From assembly GCA_036245805.1 (NCBI GenBank), contig BTRK01000002.1:30209151-30273150 (forward strand): a stretch of DNA of 64,000 bases. Direction: 5' to 3'. The position numbers and the translations under genes were made by a program. The notes under the pieces were generated by a model. The model searched no databases. It saw only the letters and a program-made list of their open reading frames with translations, and was not told where the DNA came from. The stretch comes from Pristionchus mayeri. Its lineage: Eukaryota; Nematoda; Chromadorea; Rhabditida; Neodiplogasteridae. Each line of letters starts with the position of its first letter. Positions within the stretch are counted from its first letter, which is position 1. Below, in pieces: positions 47,416-60,727 of this stretch.

Positions 47416-50400
47416 GTGAGAGCAGGTTGGGAACGGTTTTTGAATAAATTCTGCGAGGAATGTCAGTCAACCACGTTTGGTAACAGTTTTATGCATGGAA
47501 AATATAATTGTAAGCGACTGGTGAGAGCCTGCTTAAAACGTTGTAAAAGGCTCGTGAGGCCTCGGGCGATCCGAAAAAGTTGGAATCGGACTTCGCCCAA
47601 TTCCAACTTTTTCGGATCGCCCTCGGCCTCTTGAGCCTTTCACAACGCTCACGCTGCGGGGAGTAAGAGCAGGTTGGGAACCGTTTTTAATAAATTCTGC
47701 GAGGAATGTCAGTCAACCACGTTTGGTACCAGATTTATGCATGAAAAATATAATTGTAAGCGACTGGTGAGAGCCTGCTTAAAACGTTGTAAAAGGCTCG
47801 TGAGGAATCGGGCGATCCGAAAAAGTTGGAATCGGACTTCGCCCAATTCCAACTTTTTCGGATCGCCCTCGGCCTCTTGAACCTTTCACAACGCTCACGC
47901 TGCGGGGAGTAAGAGCAGGTTGGGAACCGTTTTTAATAAATTCTGCGAGGAATGTCAGTCAACCACGTTTGGTACCAGATTTATGCATGAAAAATATAAT
48001 TGTAAGCGACTGGTGAGAGCCTGCTTAAAACGTTGTAAAAGGCTCATGAGGCCTCGGGCCTTTCACAACGCTCGCGCTGCGGGGAGTGAGAGCAGGTTGG
48101 GAACCGTTTTTGAATAAATTCTGCGAGGAATGTCAGTCAACCACGTTTGGTACCAGATTTATGCATGAAAAATATAATTGTAAACGACTGGTGAGAGCCT
48201 GCTTAAAACGTTGTAAAAGGCTCGAGAGGCCGAGGGCGATCCGAAAAAGTTGGAATCGGGCTTCGCCCAATTCCAACTTTTTCGGATCGCCTTCGGCCTC
48301 TTGAGCCTTTCACAACGCTCACGCTGCGGGGAGTAAGAGCAGGTTGGGAACCGTTTTTAATAAATTCTGCGAGGAATGTCAGTCAACCACGTTTGGTACC
48401 AGATTTATGCATGAAAAATATAATTGTAAGCGACTGGTGAGAGCCTGCTTAAAACGTTGTAAAAGGCTCATGAGGCCTCGGGCCTTTCACAACGCTCGCG
48501 CTGCGGGGAGTGAGAGCAGGTTGGGAACCGTTTTTGAATAAATTCTGCGAGGAATGTCAGTCAACCACGTTTGGTACCAGATTTATGCATGAAAAATATA
48601 ATTGTAAACGACTGGTGAGAGCCTGCTTAAAACGTTGTAAAAGGCTCGAGAGGCCGAGGGCGATCCGAAAAAGTTGGAATCGGGCTTCGCCCAATTCCAA
48701 CTTTTTCGGATCGCCTTCGGCCTCTTGAGCCTTTCACAACGCTCACGCTGCGGGGAGTAAGAGCAGGTTGGGAACCGTTTTTGAATAAATTCTGCGAGGA
48801 ATGTCAGTCAACCACGTTTGGTACCAGATTTATGCATGAAAAATTTAATTGTAAGCGACTGGTGAGAGCCTGCTTAAAACGTTGTAAAAGGCTCGTGAGG
48901 CCTCGGGCCTTTCACAACGCTCGCGCTGCGGGGAATGAGAGCAGCTTGGGAACCGTTTTTGAATAAATTCTGCGAGGAATGTCAGTCAACCACGTTTGGT
49001 AACAGTTTTATGCATGGAAAATATAATTGTAAGCGACTGGTGAGAGCCTGCTTAAAACGTTGTAAAAGGCTCGTGAGGCCTCGGGCGATCCGAAATAGTC
49101 GCCCCATTCCAACTTTTTCGGATCACGCTCGGCCTCACGAGCCTTTCACAACGGTCACGCTACGGGGAGTGAGAGCAGGTTGGGAACGGTTTTTGAATAA
49201 ATTCTGCGAGGAATGTCAGTCAACCACGTTTGGTAACAGTTTTATGCATGGAAAATATAATTGTAAGCGACTGGTGAGAGCCTGCTTAAAACGTTGTAAA
49301 AGGCTCGTGAGGCCTCGGGCGATTCGAAAAAGTTGGCATCGGGCTTCGCCCCATTCCAACTTTTTCGGATCGCCTTCGGCCTCACGAGCCTTTCACAACG
49401 CTCACGATGCGGGGAGCAAGAGCAGGTTGGGAACCGTTTTTGAATAAATTCTGCGAGGAATGTAAGTCAACCACGTTTGGTACCAGATTTATGCATGAAA
49501 AATATAATTGTAAGCGACTGGTGAGAGCCTGCTTAAAACGTTGTAAAAGGCTCGTGAGGCCTCGGGCGATTCGAAAAAGTTGGCATCGGGCTTCGCCCCA
49601 TTCCAACTTTTTCGGATCGCCTTCGGCCTCACGAGCCTTTCACAACGCTCACGATGCGGGGAGCAAGAGCAGGTTGGGAACCGTTTTTGAATAAATTCTG
49701 CGAGGAATGTAAGTCAACCACGTTTGGTACCAGATTTATGCATGAAAAATATAATTGTAAGCGACTGGTGAGAGCCTGCTTAAAACGTTGTAAAAGGCTC
49801 GTGAGGCCTCGGGCGATTCGAAAAAGTTGGCATCGGGCTTCGCCCCATTCCAACTTTTTCAGATCGCCCTCAGCCTCACGAGCCTTTCACAACGCTCACG
49901 CTGCGGGGAGTGAGCGCAGGTTGGGAACCGTTTTTGAATAAATTCTGCGAGGAATGTAAGTCAACCACGTTTGGTAACAGTTTTATGCATGGAAAATATA
50001 ATTGTAAGCGACTGGTGAGAGCCTGCTTAAAACGTTGTAAAAGGCTCGTGAGGCCTCGGGCGATCCGAAATAGTCGCCCCATTCCAACTTTTTCGGATCA
50101 CGCTCGGCCTCACGAGCCTTTCACAACGGTCACGCTACGGGGAGTGAGAGCAGGTTGGGAACGGTTTTTGAATAAATTCTGCGAGGAATGTCAGTCAACC
50201 ACGTTTGGTAACAGTTTTATGCATGAAAAATATAATTGTAAGCGACTGGTGAGAGCCTGCTTAAAACGTTGTAAAAGGCTCATGAGGCCTCGGGCCTTTC
50301 ACAACGCTCGCGCTGCGGGGAGTGAGAGCAGGTTGGGAACCGTTTTTGAATAAATTCTGCGAGGAATGTCAGTCAACCACGTTTGGTACCAGATTTATGC

Positions 50401-51488
50401 ATGAAAAATATAATTGTAAACGACTGGTGAGAGCCTGCTTAAAACGTTGTAAAAGGCTCGAGAGGCCGAGGGCGATCCGAAAAAGTTGGAATCGGGCTTC
50501 GCCCAATTCCAACTTTTTCGGATCGCCTTCGGCCTCTTGAGCCTTTCACAACGCTCACGCTGCGGGGAGTAAGAGCAGGTTGGGAACCGTTTTTGAATAA
50601 ATTCTGCGAGGAATGTCAGTCAACCACGTTTGGTACCAGATTTATGCATGAAAAATTTAATTGTAAGCGACTGGTGAGAGCCTGCTTAAAACGTTGTAAA
50701 AGGCTCGTGAGGCCTCGGGCCTTTCACAACGCTCGCGCTGCGGGGAATGAGAGCAGCTTGGGAACCGTTTTTGAATAAATTCTGCGAGGAATGTCAGTCA
50801 ACCACGTTTGGTAACAGTTTTATGCATGAAAAATATAATTGTAAGCGACTGGTGAGAGCCTGCTTAAAACGTTGTAAAAGGCTCGAGAGGCCGAGGGCGA
50901 TCCGAAAAAGTTGGAATCGGGCTTCGCCCAATTCCAACTTTTTCGGATCGCCCTCGGCCTCTTGAGCCTTTCACAACGCTCACGCTGCGGGGAGTAAGAG
51001 CAGGTTGGGAACCGTTTTTGAATAAATTCTGCGAGGAATGTCAGTCAACCACGTTTGGTACCAGATTTATGCATGAAAAATTTAATTGTAAGCGACTGGT
51101 GAGAGCCTGCTTAAAACGTTGTAAAAGACTCGTGAGGCCTCGGGCGATTCGAAAAAGTTGGAATCGGGCTTCGCCCAATTCCAACTTTTTCAGATCGCCC
51201 TCGGTCTCTCGAGCCTTTCACAACGCTCGCGCTGCGGGGAGTGAGAGCAGGTAGGGAACCTTTTTGAATAAATTCTGCCAGGAATGTCAGCCAACCACGT
51301 TTGGTACCAGTTTTATGCATGAAAAATATAATTGTAAGCGACTGGAGAGAGAGCCTGCTTAAAACGTTGTAAAAGGCTCGTGAGGAATCGGGCGATCCGA
51401 AAAAGTTGGAATCGGGCTTCGCCCATTTCCAACTTTTTCAGATCGCCCTCGGCCTCTCGAGCCTTTCACAACGCTCGCGCTGCGGGGA
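47182..51488 (+). repeat. Block J1: mosaic of block I, short, 234-bp and type II units
   Basis: Spacings are 234, 247, 246, 177, 247, 177, 247, 178, 234, 247, 247, 247, 234, 178, 247, 178, 247, 247 and 248. A 424-bp dimer (177+247) repeats at 47909 and 48333. About 49.3-50.2 kb carries block I markers and matches 46.6-47.5 kb at an offset of 2728 bp, so it looks like a transferred patch. A short-unit subtype with GGGGAATGAGAGCAGCTTGG starts here (mark at 48935). Confidence 0.83.
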
Positions 51489-51912
51489 GTGAGAGCAGGT
51501 TGGGAACCGTTTTTGAATAATTTCTGCGAGGAATGTCAGTCAACCACGTTTGGTACCAGATTTATGCATGAAAAATATAATTGTAAGCGACTGGTGAGAG
51601 CCTGCTTAAAACGTTGTAAAAGGCTCGTGAGGAATCGGGCGATCCGAAAAAGTTGGAATCGGACTTCGCCCAATTCCAACTTTTTCGGATCGCCCTCGGC
51701 CTCTTGAGCCTTTCACAACGCTCACGCTGCGGGGAGTAAGAGCAGGTTGGGAACCGTTTTTAATAAATTCTGCGAGGAATGTCAGTCAACCACGTTTGGT
51801 ACCAGATTTATGCATGAAAAATATAATTGTAAGCGACTGGTGAGAGCCTGCTTAAAACGTTGTAAAAGGCTCATGAGGCCTCGGGCCTTTCACAACGCTC
51901 GCGCTGCGGGGA
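51489..51912 (+). repeat. Block J2: lead-in units (247+177)
   Basis: These two units (GAATAATTTC plus GGACTTCGCC, then a short unit with TTTTTAATAAATTC and CTCATGAGGCCTCGGG) recur at 54056-54479, 57791-58214 and 59383-59806. They act as a recognisable module of the 3735-bp repeat. Confidence 0.8.
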
Positions 51913-54900
51913 GTGAGAGCAGGTTGGGAACCGTTTTTGAATAAATTCTGCGAGGAATGTCAGTCAACCACGTTTGGTACCAGATTTATCCATGAAAAAT
52001 ATAATTGTAAACGACAGGTGAGAGCCTGCTTAAAACGTTGTAAAAGGCTCGAGAGGCCGAGGGCGATCCGAAAAAGTTGGAATCGGGCTTCGCCCAATTC
52101 CAACTTTTTCGGATCGCCCTCGGCCTCTTGAGCCTTTCACAACGCTCACGCTGCGGGGAGTAAGAGCAGGTTGGGAACCGTTTTTGAATAAATTCTGCGA
52201 GGAATGTCAGTCAACCACGTTTGGTACCAGATTTATGCATGAAAAATTTAATTGTAAGCGACTGGTGAGAGCCTGCTTAAAACGTTGTAAAAGGCTCGTG
52301 AGGCCTCGGGCCTTTCACAACGCTCGCGCTGCGGGGAATGAGAGCAGCTTGGGAACCGTTTTTGAATAAATTCTGCGAGGAATGTCAGTCAACCACGTTT
52401 GGTACCAGATTTATGCATGAAAAATTTAATTGTAAGCGACTGGTGAGAGCCTGCTTAAAACGTTGTAAAAGACTCGTGAGGCCTCGGGCGATTCGAAAAA
52501 GTTGGAATCGGGCTTCGCCCAATTCCAACTTTTTCAGATCGCCCTCGGTCTCTCGAGCCTTTCACAACGCTCGCGCTGCGGGGAGTGAGAGCAGGTAGGG
52601 AACCGTTTTTGAATAAATTCTGCGAGGAATGTCAGCCAACCACGTTTGGTACCAGTTTTATGCATGAAAAATATAATTGTAAGCGACTGGAGAGAGAGCC
52701 TGCTTAAAACGTTGTAAAAGGCTCGTGAGGAATCGGGCGATCCGAAAAAGTTGGAATCGGGCTTCGCCCATTTCCAACTTTTTCAGATCGCCCTCGGCCT
52801 CTCGAGCCTTTCACAACGCTCGCGCTGCGGGGAGTGAGAGCAGGTTGGGAACCGTTTTTGAATAATTTCTGCGAGGAATGTCAGTCAACCACGTTTGGTA
52901 CCAGATTTATGCATGAAAAATATAATTGTAAGCGACTGGTGAGAGCCTGCTTAAAACGTTGTAAAAGGCTCGTGAGGCCTCGGGCGATCCGAAATAGTCG
53001 CCCCATTCCAACTTTTTCGGATCACGCTCGGCCTCACGAGCCTTTCACAACGGTCACGCTACGGGGAGTGAGAGCAGGTTGGGAACGGTTTTTGAATAAA
53101 TTCTGCGAGGAATGTCAGTCAACCACGTTTGGTAACAGTTTTATGCATGGAAAATATAATTGTAAGCGACTGGTGAGAGCCTGCTTAAAACGTTGTAAAA
53201 GGCTCGTGAGGCCTCGGGCGATCCGAAAAAGTTGGAATCGGACTTCGCCCAATTCCAACTTTTTCGGATCGCCCTCGGCCTCTTGAGCCTTTCACAACGC
53301 TCACGCTGCGGGGAGTAAGAGCAGGTTGGGAACCGTTTTTAATAAATTCTGCGAGGAATGTCAGTCAACCACGTTTGGTACCAGATTTATGCATGAAAAA
53401 TATAATTGTAAGCGACTGGTGAGAGCCTGCTTAAAACGTTGTAAAAGGCTCGTGAGGAATCGGGCGATCCGAAAAAGTTGGAATCGGACTTCGCCCAATT
53501 CCAACTTTTTCGGATCGCCCTCGGCCTCTTGAGCCTTTCACAACGCTCACGCTGCGGGGAGTAAGAGCAGGTTGGGAACCGTTTTTAATAAATTCTGCGA
53601 GGAATGTCAGTCAACCACGTTTGGTACCAGATTTATGCATGAAAAATATAATTGTAAGCGACTGGTGAGAGCCTGCTTAAAACGTTGTAAAAGGCTCGAG
53701 AGGCCGAGGGCGATCCGAAAAAGTTGGAATCGGGCTTCGCCCAATTCCAACTTTTTCAGATCGCCCTCGGTCTCTCGAGCCTTTCACAACGCTCGCGCTG
53801 CGGGGAGTGAGAGCAGGTAGGGAACCGTTTTTGAATAAATTCTGCGAGGAATGTCAGCCAACCACGTTTGGTACCAGTTTTATGCATGAAAAATATAATT
53901 GTAAGCGACTGGAGAGAGAGCCTGCTTAAAACGTTGTAAAAGGCTCGTGAGGAATCGGGCGATCCGAAAAAGTTGGAATCGGGCTTCGCCCATTTCCAAC
54001 TTTTTCAGATCGCCCTCGGCCTCTCGAGCCTTTCACAACGCTCGCGCTGCGGGGAGTGAGAGCAGGTTGGGAACCGTTTTTGAATAATTTCTGCGAGGAA
54101 TGTCAGTCAACCACGTTTGGTACCAGATTTATGCATGAAAAATATAATTGTAAGCGACTGGTGAGAGCCTGCTTAAAACGTTGTAAAAGGCTCGTGAGGA
54201 ATCGGGCGATCCGAAAAAGTTGGAATCGGACTTCGCCCAATTCCAACTTTTTCGGATCGCCCTCGGCCTCTTGAGCCTTTCACAACGCTCACGCTGCGGG
54301 GAGTAAGAGCAGGTTGGGAACCGTTTTTAATAAATTCTGCGAGGAATGTCAGTCAACCACGTTTGGTACCAGATTTATGCATGAAAAATATAATTGTAAG
54401 CGACTGGTGAGAGCCTGCTTAAAACGTTGTAAAAGGCTCATGAGGCCTCGGGCCTTTCACAACGCTCGCGCTGCGGGGAGTGAGAGCAGGTTGGGAACCG
54501 TTTTTGAATAAATTCTGCGAGGAATGTCAGTCAACCACGTTTGGTACCAGATTTATGCATGAAAAATATAATTGTAAACGACTGGTGAGAGCCTGCTTAA
54601 AACGTTGTAAAAGGCTCGAGAGGCCGAGGGCGATCCGAAAAAGTTGGAATCGGGCTTCGCCCAATTCCAACTTTTTCGGATCGCCTTCGGCCTCTTGAGC
54701 CTTTCACAACGCTCACGCTGCGGGGAGTAAGAGCAGGTTGGGAACCGTTTTTGAATAAATTCTGCGAGGAATGTCAGTCAACCACGTTTGGTACCAGATT
54801 TATGCATGAAAAATTTAATTGTAAGCGACTGGTGAGAGCCTGCTTAAAACGTTGTAAAAGGCTCGTGAGGCCTCGGGCCTTTCACAACGCTCGCGCTGCG

Positions 54901-55647
54901 GGGAATGAGAGCAGCTTGGGAACCGTTTTTGAATAAATTCTGCGAGGAATGTCAGTCAACCACGTTTGGTAACAGTTTTATGCATGAAAAATATAATTGT
55001 AAGCGACTGGTGAGAGCCTGCTTAAAACGTTGTAAAAGGCTCGAGAGGCCGAGGGCGATCCGAAAAAGTTGGAATCGGGCTTCGCCCAATTCCAACTTTT
55101 TCGGATCGCCCTCGGCCTCTTGAGCCTTTCACAACGCTCACGCTGCGGGGAGTAAGAGCAGGTTGGGAACCGTTTTTGAATAAATTCTGCGAGGAATGTC
55201 AGTCAACCACGTTTGGTACCAGATTTATGCATGAAAAATTTAATTGTAAGCGACTGGTGAGAGCCTGCTTAAAACGTTGTAAAAGACTCGTGAGGCCTCG
55301 GGCGATTCGAAAAAGTTGGAATCGGGCTTCGCCCAATTCCAACTTTTTCAGATCGCCCTCGGTCTCTCGAGCCTTTCACAACGCTCGCGCTGCGGGGAGT
55401 GAGAGCAGGTAGGGAACCGTTTTTGAATAAATTCTGCGAGGAATGTCAGCCAACCACGTTTGGTACCAGTTTTATGCATGAAAAATATAATTGTAAGCGA
55501 CTGGAGAGAGAGCCTGCTTAAAACGTTGTAAAAGGCTCGTGAGGAATCGGGCGATCCGAAAAAGTTGGAATCGGGCTTCGCCCATTTCCAACTTTTTCAG
55601 ATCGCCCTCGGCCTCTCGAGCCTTTCACAACGCTCGCGCTGCGGGGA
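51913..55647 (+). repeat. 3735-bp higher-order repeat, copy 1 (16 units)
   Basis: Unit lengths in order are 247, 178, 247, 249, 234, 247, 246, 246, 249, 247, 177, 247, 178, 247, 247 and 249, which sum to 3735. The first unit has the private ATTTATCCATG and GTAAACGACAGG. It contains hairpin-less, apex-deleted and full-length units in a fixed order. Confidence 0.9.
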
Positions 55648-58600
55648 GTGAGAGCAGGTTGGGAACCGTTTTTGAATAAATTCTGCGAGGAATGTCAGTC
55701 AACCACGTTTGGTACCAGATTTATCCATGAAAAATATAATTGTAAACGACAGGTGAGAGCCTGCTTAAAACGTTGTAAAAGGCTCGAGAGGCCGAGGGCG
55801 ATCCGAAAAAGTTGGAATCGGGCTTCGCCCAATTCCAACTTTTTCGGATCGCCCTCGGCCTCTTGAGCCTTTCACAACGCTCACGCTGCGGGGAGTAAGA
55901 GCAGGTTGGGAACCGTTTTTGAATAAATTCTGCGAGGAATGTCAGTCAACCACGTTTGGTACCAGATTTATGCATGAAAAATTTAATTGTAAGCGACTGG
56001 TGAGAGCCTGCTTAAAACGTTGTAAAAGGCTCGTGAGGCCTCGGGCCTTTCACAACGCTCGCGCTGCGGGGAATGAGAGCAGCTTGGGAACCGTTTTTGA
56101 ATAAATTCTGCGAGGAATGTCAGTCAACCACGTTTGGTACCAGATTTATGCATGAAAAATTTAATTGTAAGCGACTGGTGAGAGCCTGCTTAAAACGTTG
56201 TAAAAGACTCGTGAGGCCTCGGGCGATTCGAAAAAGTTGGAATCGGGCTTCGCCCAATTCCAACTTTTTCAGATCGCCCTCGGTCTCTCGAGCCTTTCAC
56301 AACGCTCGCGCTGCGGGGAGTGAGAGCAGGTAGGGAACCGTTTTTGAATAAATTCTGCGAGGAATGTCAGCCAACCACGTTTGGTACCAGTTTTATGCAT
56401 GAAAAATATAATTGTAAGCGACTGGAGAGAGAGCCTGCTTAAAACGTTGTAAAAGGCTCGTGAGGAATCGGGCGATCCGAAAAAGTTGGAATCGGGCTTC
56501 GCCCATTTCCAACTTTTTCAGATCGCCCTCGGCCTCTCGAGCCTTTCACAACGCTCGCGCTGCGGGGAGTGAGAGCAGGTTGGGAACCGTTTTTGAATAA
56601 TTTCTGCGAGGAATGTCAGTCAACCACGTTTGGTACCAGATTTATGCATGAAAAATATAATTGTAAGCGACTGGTGAGAGCCTGCTTAAAACGTTGTAAA
56701 AGGCTCGTGAGGCCTCGGGCGATCCGAAATAGTCGCCCCATTCCAACTTTTTCGGATCACGCTCGGCCTCACGAGCCTTTCACAACGGTCACGCTACGGG
56801 GAGTGAGAGCAGGTTGGGAACGGTTTTTGAATAAATTCTGCGAGGAATGTCAGTCAACCACGTTTGGTAACAGTTTTATGCATGGAAAATATAATTGTAA
56901 GCGACTGGTGAGAGCCTGCTTAAAACGTTGTAAAAGGCTCGTGAGGCCTCGGGCGATCCGAAAAAGTTGGAATCGGACTTCGCCCAATTCCAACTTTTTC
57001 GGATCGCCCTCGGCCTCTTGAGCCTTTCACAACGCTCACGCTGCGGGGAGTAAGAGCAGGTTGGGAACCGTTTTTAATAAATTCTGCGAGGAATGTCAGT
57101 CAACCACGTTTGGTACCAGATTTATGCATGAAAAATATAATTGTAAGCGACTGGTGAGAGCCTGCTTAAAACGTTGTAAAAGGCTCGTGAGGAATCGGGC
57201 GATCCGAAAAAGTTGGAATCGGACTTCGCCCAATTCCAACTTTTTCGGATCGCCCTCGGCCTCTTGAGCCTTTCACAACGCTCACGCTGCGGGGAGTAAG
57301 AGCAGGTTGGGAACCGTTTTTAATAAATTCTGCGAGGAATGTCAGTCAACCACGTTTGGTACCAGATTTATGCATGAAAAATATAATTGTAAGCGACTGG
57401 TGAGAGCCTGCTTAAAACGTTGTAAAAGGCTCGAGAGGCCGAGGGCGATCCGAAAAAGTTGGAATCGGGCTTCGCCCAATTCCAACTTTTTCAGATCGCC
57501 CTCGGTCTCTCGAGCCTTTCACAACGCTCGCGCTGCGGGGAGTGAGAGCAGGTAGGGAACCGTTTTTGAATAAATTCTGCGAGGAATGTCAGCCAACCAC
57601 GTTTGGTACCAGTTTTATGCATGAAAAATATAATTGTAAGCGACTGGAGAGAGAGCCTGCTTAAAACGTTGTAAAAGGCTCGTGAGGAATCGGGCGATCC
57701 GAAAAAGTTGGAATCGGGCTTCGCCCATTTCCAACTTTTTCAGATCGCCCTCGGCCTCTCGAGCCTTTCACAACGCTCGCGCTGCGGGGAGTGAGAGCAG
57801 GTTGGGAACCGTTTTTGAATAATTTCTGCGAGGAATGTCAGTCAACCACGTTTGGTACCAGATTTATGCATGAAAAATATAATTGTAAGCGACTGGTGAG
57901 AGCCTGCTTAAAACGTTGTAAAAGGCTCGTGAGGAATCGGGCGATCCGAAAAAGTTGGAATCGGACTTCGCCCAATTCCAACTTTTTCGGATCGCCCTCG
58001 GCCTCTTGAGCCTTTCACAACGCTCACGCTGCGGGGAGTAAGAGCAGGTTGGGAACCGTTTTTAATAAATTCTGCGAGGAATGTCAGTCAACCACGTTTG
58101 GTACCAGATTTATGCATGAAAAATATAATTGTAAGCGACTGGTGAGAGCCTGCTTAAAACGTTGTAAAAGGCTCATGAGGCCTCGGGCCTTTCACAACGC
58201 TCGCGCTGCGGGGAGTGAGAGCAGGTTGGGAACCGTTTTTGAATAAATTCTGCGAGGAATGTCAGTCAACCACGTTTGGTACCAGATTTATGCATGAAAA
58301 ATATAATTGTAAACGACTGGTGAGAGCCTGCTTAAAACGTTGTAAAAGGCTCGAGAGGCCGAGGGCGATCCGAAAAAGTTGGAATCGGGCTTCGCCCAAT
58401 TCCAACTTTTTCGGATCGCCTTCGGCCTCTTGAGCCTTTCACAACGCTCACGCTGCGGGGAGTAAGAGCAGGTTGGGAACCGTTTTTGAATAAATTCTGC
58501 GAGGAATGTCAGTCAACCACGTTTGGTACCAGATTTATGCATGAAAAATTTAATTGTAAGCGACTGGTGAGAGCCTGCTTAAAACGTTGTAAAAGGCTCG

Positions 58601-59382
58601 TGAGGCCTCGGGCCTTTCACAACGCTCGCGCTGCGGGGAATGAGAGCAGCTTGGGAACCGTTTTTGAATAAATTCTGCGAGGAATGTCAGTCAACCACGT
58701 TTGGTAACAGTTTTATGCATGAAAAATATAATTGTAAGCGACTGGTGAGAGCCTGCTTAAAACGTTGTAAAAGGCTCGAGAGGCCGAGGGCGATCCGAAA
58801 AAGTTGGAATCGGGCTTCGCCCAATTCCAACTTTTTCGGATCGCCCTCGGCCTCTTGAGCCTTTCACAACGCTCACGCTGCGGGGAGTAAGAGCAGGTTG
58901 GGAACCGTTTTTGAATAAATTCTGCGAGGAATGTCAGTCAACCACGTTTGGTACCAGATTTATGCATGAAAAATTTAATTGTAAGCGACTGGTGAGAGCC
59001 TGCTTAAAACGTTGTAAAAGACTCGTGAGGCCTCGGGCGATTCGAAAAAGTTGGAATCGGGCTTCGCCCAATTCCAACTTTTTCAGATCGCCCTCGGTCT
59101 CTCGAGCCTTTCACAACGCTCGCGCTGCGGGGAGTGAGAGCAGGTAGGGAACCGTTTTTGAATAAATTCTGCGAGGAATGTCAGCCAACCACGTTTGGTA
59201 CCAGTTTTATGCATGAAAAATATAATTGTAAGCGACTGGAGAGAGAGCCTGCTTAAAACGTTGTAAAAGGCTCGTGAGGAATCGGGCGATCCGAAAAAGT
59301 TGGAATCGGGCTTCGCCCATTTCCAACTTTTTCAGATCGCCCTCGGCCTCTCGAGCCTTTCACAACGCTCGCGCTGCGGGGA
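55648..59382 (+). repeat. 3735-bp higher-order repeat, copy 2 (16 units)
   Basis: All 16 unit lengths and the diagnostic variants of copy 1 recur in the same order, including ATTTATCCATG at the start and the 234-bp subtype 2 unit at 56569. I saw no length difference between copies. Such a long block of near identity indicates a recent duplication by unequal exchange, or an assembly duplication that needs read support. Confidence 0.9.
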
Positions 59383-60727
59383 GTGAGAGCAGGTTGGGAA
59401 CCGTTTTTGAATAATTTCTGCGAGGAATGTCAGTCAACCACGTTTGGTACCAGATTTATGCATGAAAAATATAATTGTAAGCGACTGGTGAGAGCCTGCT
59501 TAAAACGTTGTAAAAGGCTCGTGAGGAATCGGGCGATCCGAAAAAGTTGGAATCGGACTTCGCCCAATTCCAACTTTTTCGGATCGCCCTCGGCCTCTTG
59601 AGCCTTTCACAACGCTCACGCTGCGGGGAGTAAGAGCAGGTTGGGAACCGTTTTTAATAAATTCTGCGAGGAATGTCAGTCAACCACGTTTGGTACCAGA
59701 TTTATGCATGAAAAATATAATTGTAAGCGACTGGTGAGAGCCTGCTTAAAACGTTGTAAAAGGCTCATGAGGCCTCGGGCCTTTCACAACGCTCGCGCTG
59801 CGGGGAGTGAGAGCAGGTTGGGAACCGTTTTTGAATAAATTCTGCGAGGAATGTCAGTCAACCACGTTTGGTACCAGATTTATGCATGAAAAATATAATT
59901 GTAAACGACAGGTGAGAGCCTGCTTAAAACGTTGTAAAAGGCTCGAGAGGCCGAGGGCGATCCGAAAAAGTTGGAATCGGGCTTCGCCCAATTCCAACTT
60001 TTTCGGATCGCCCTCGGCCTCTTGAGCCTTTCACAACGCTCACGCTGCGGGGAGTAAGAGCAGGTTGGGAACCGTTTTTGAATAAATTCTGCGAGGAATG
60101 TCAGTCAACCACGTTTGGTACCAGATTTATGCATGAAAAATTTAATTGTAAGCGACTGGTGAGAGCCTGCTTAAAACGTTGTAAAAGGCTCGTGAGGCCT
60201 CGGGCCTTTCACAACGCTCGCGCTGCGGGGAATGAGAGCAGCTTGGGAACCGTTTTTGAATAAATTCTGCGAGGAATGTCAGTCAACCACGTTTGGTAAC
60301 AGTTTTATGCATGAAAAATATAATTGTAAGCGACTGGTGAGAGCCTGCTTAAAACGTTGTAAAAGGCTCGAGAGGCCGAGGGCGATCCGAAAAAGTTGGA
60401 ATCGGGCTTCGCCCAATTCCAACTTTTTCAGATCGCCCTCGGCCTCTCGAGCCTTTCACAACGCTCGCGCTGCGGGGAGTGAGAGCAGGTAGGGAACCGT
60501 TTTTGAATAAATTCTGCGAGGAATGTCAGCCAACCACGTTTGGTACCAGTTTTATGCATGAAAAATATAATTGTAAGCGACTGGAGAGAGAGCCTGCTTA
60601 AAACGTTGTAAAAGGCTCGTGAGGAATCGGGCGATCCGAAAAAGTTGGAATCGGGCTTCGCCCATTTCCAACTTTTTCAGATCGCCCTCGGCCTCTCGAG
60701 CCTTTCACAACGCTCGCGCTGCGGGGA
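59383..60727 (+). repeat. Block J3: partial third copy of the 3735-bp repeat context
   Basis: Spacings 247, 177, 247, 178, 247 and 249 match those from 51489 at an offset of 7894 bp, so this resembles the start of a further copy. It then diverges: the unit at 59807 keeps ATGCATG with GTAAACGACAGG, an intermediate between the ATCCATG units and ordinary ones. Confidence 0.8.
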
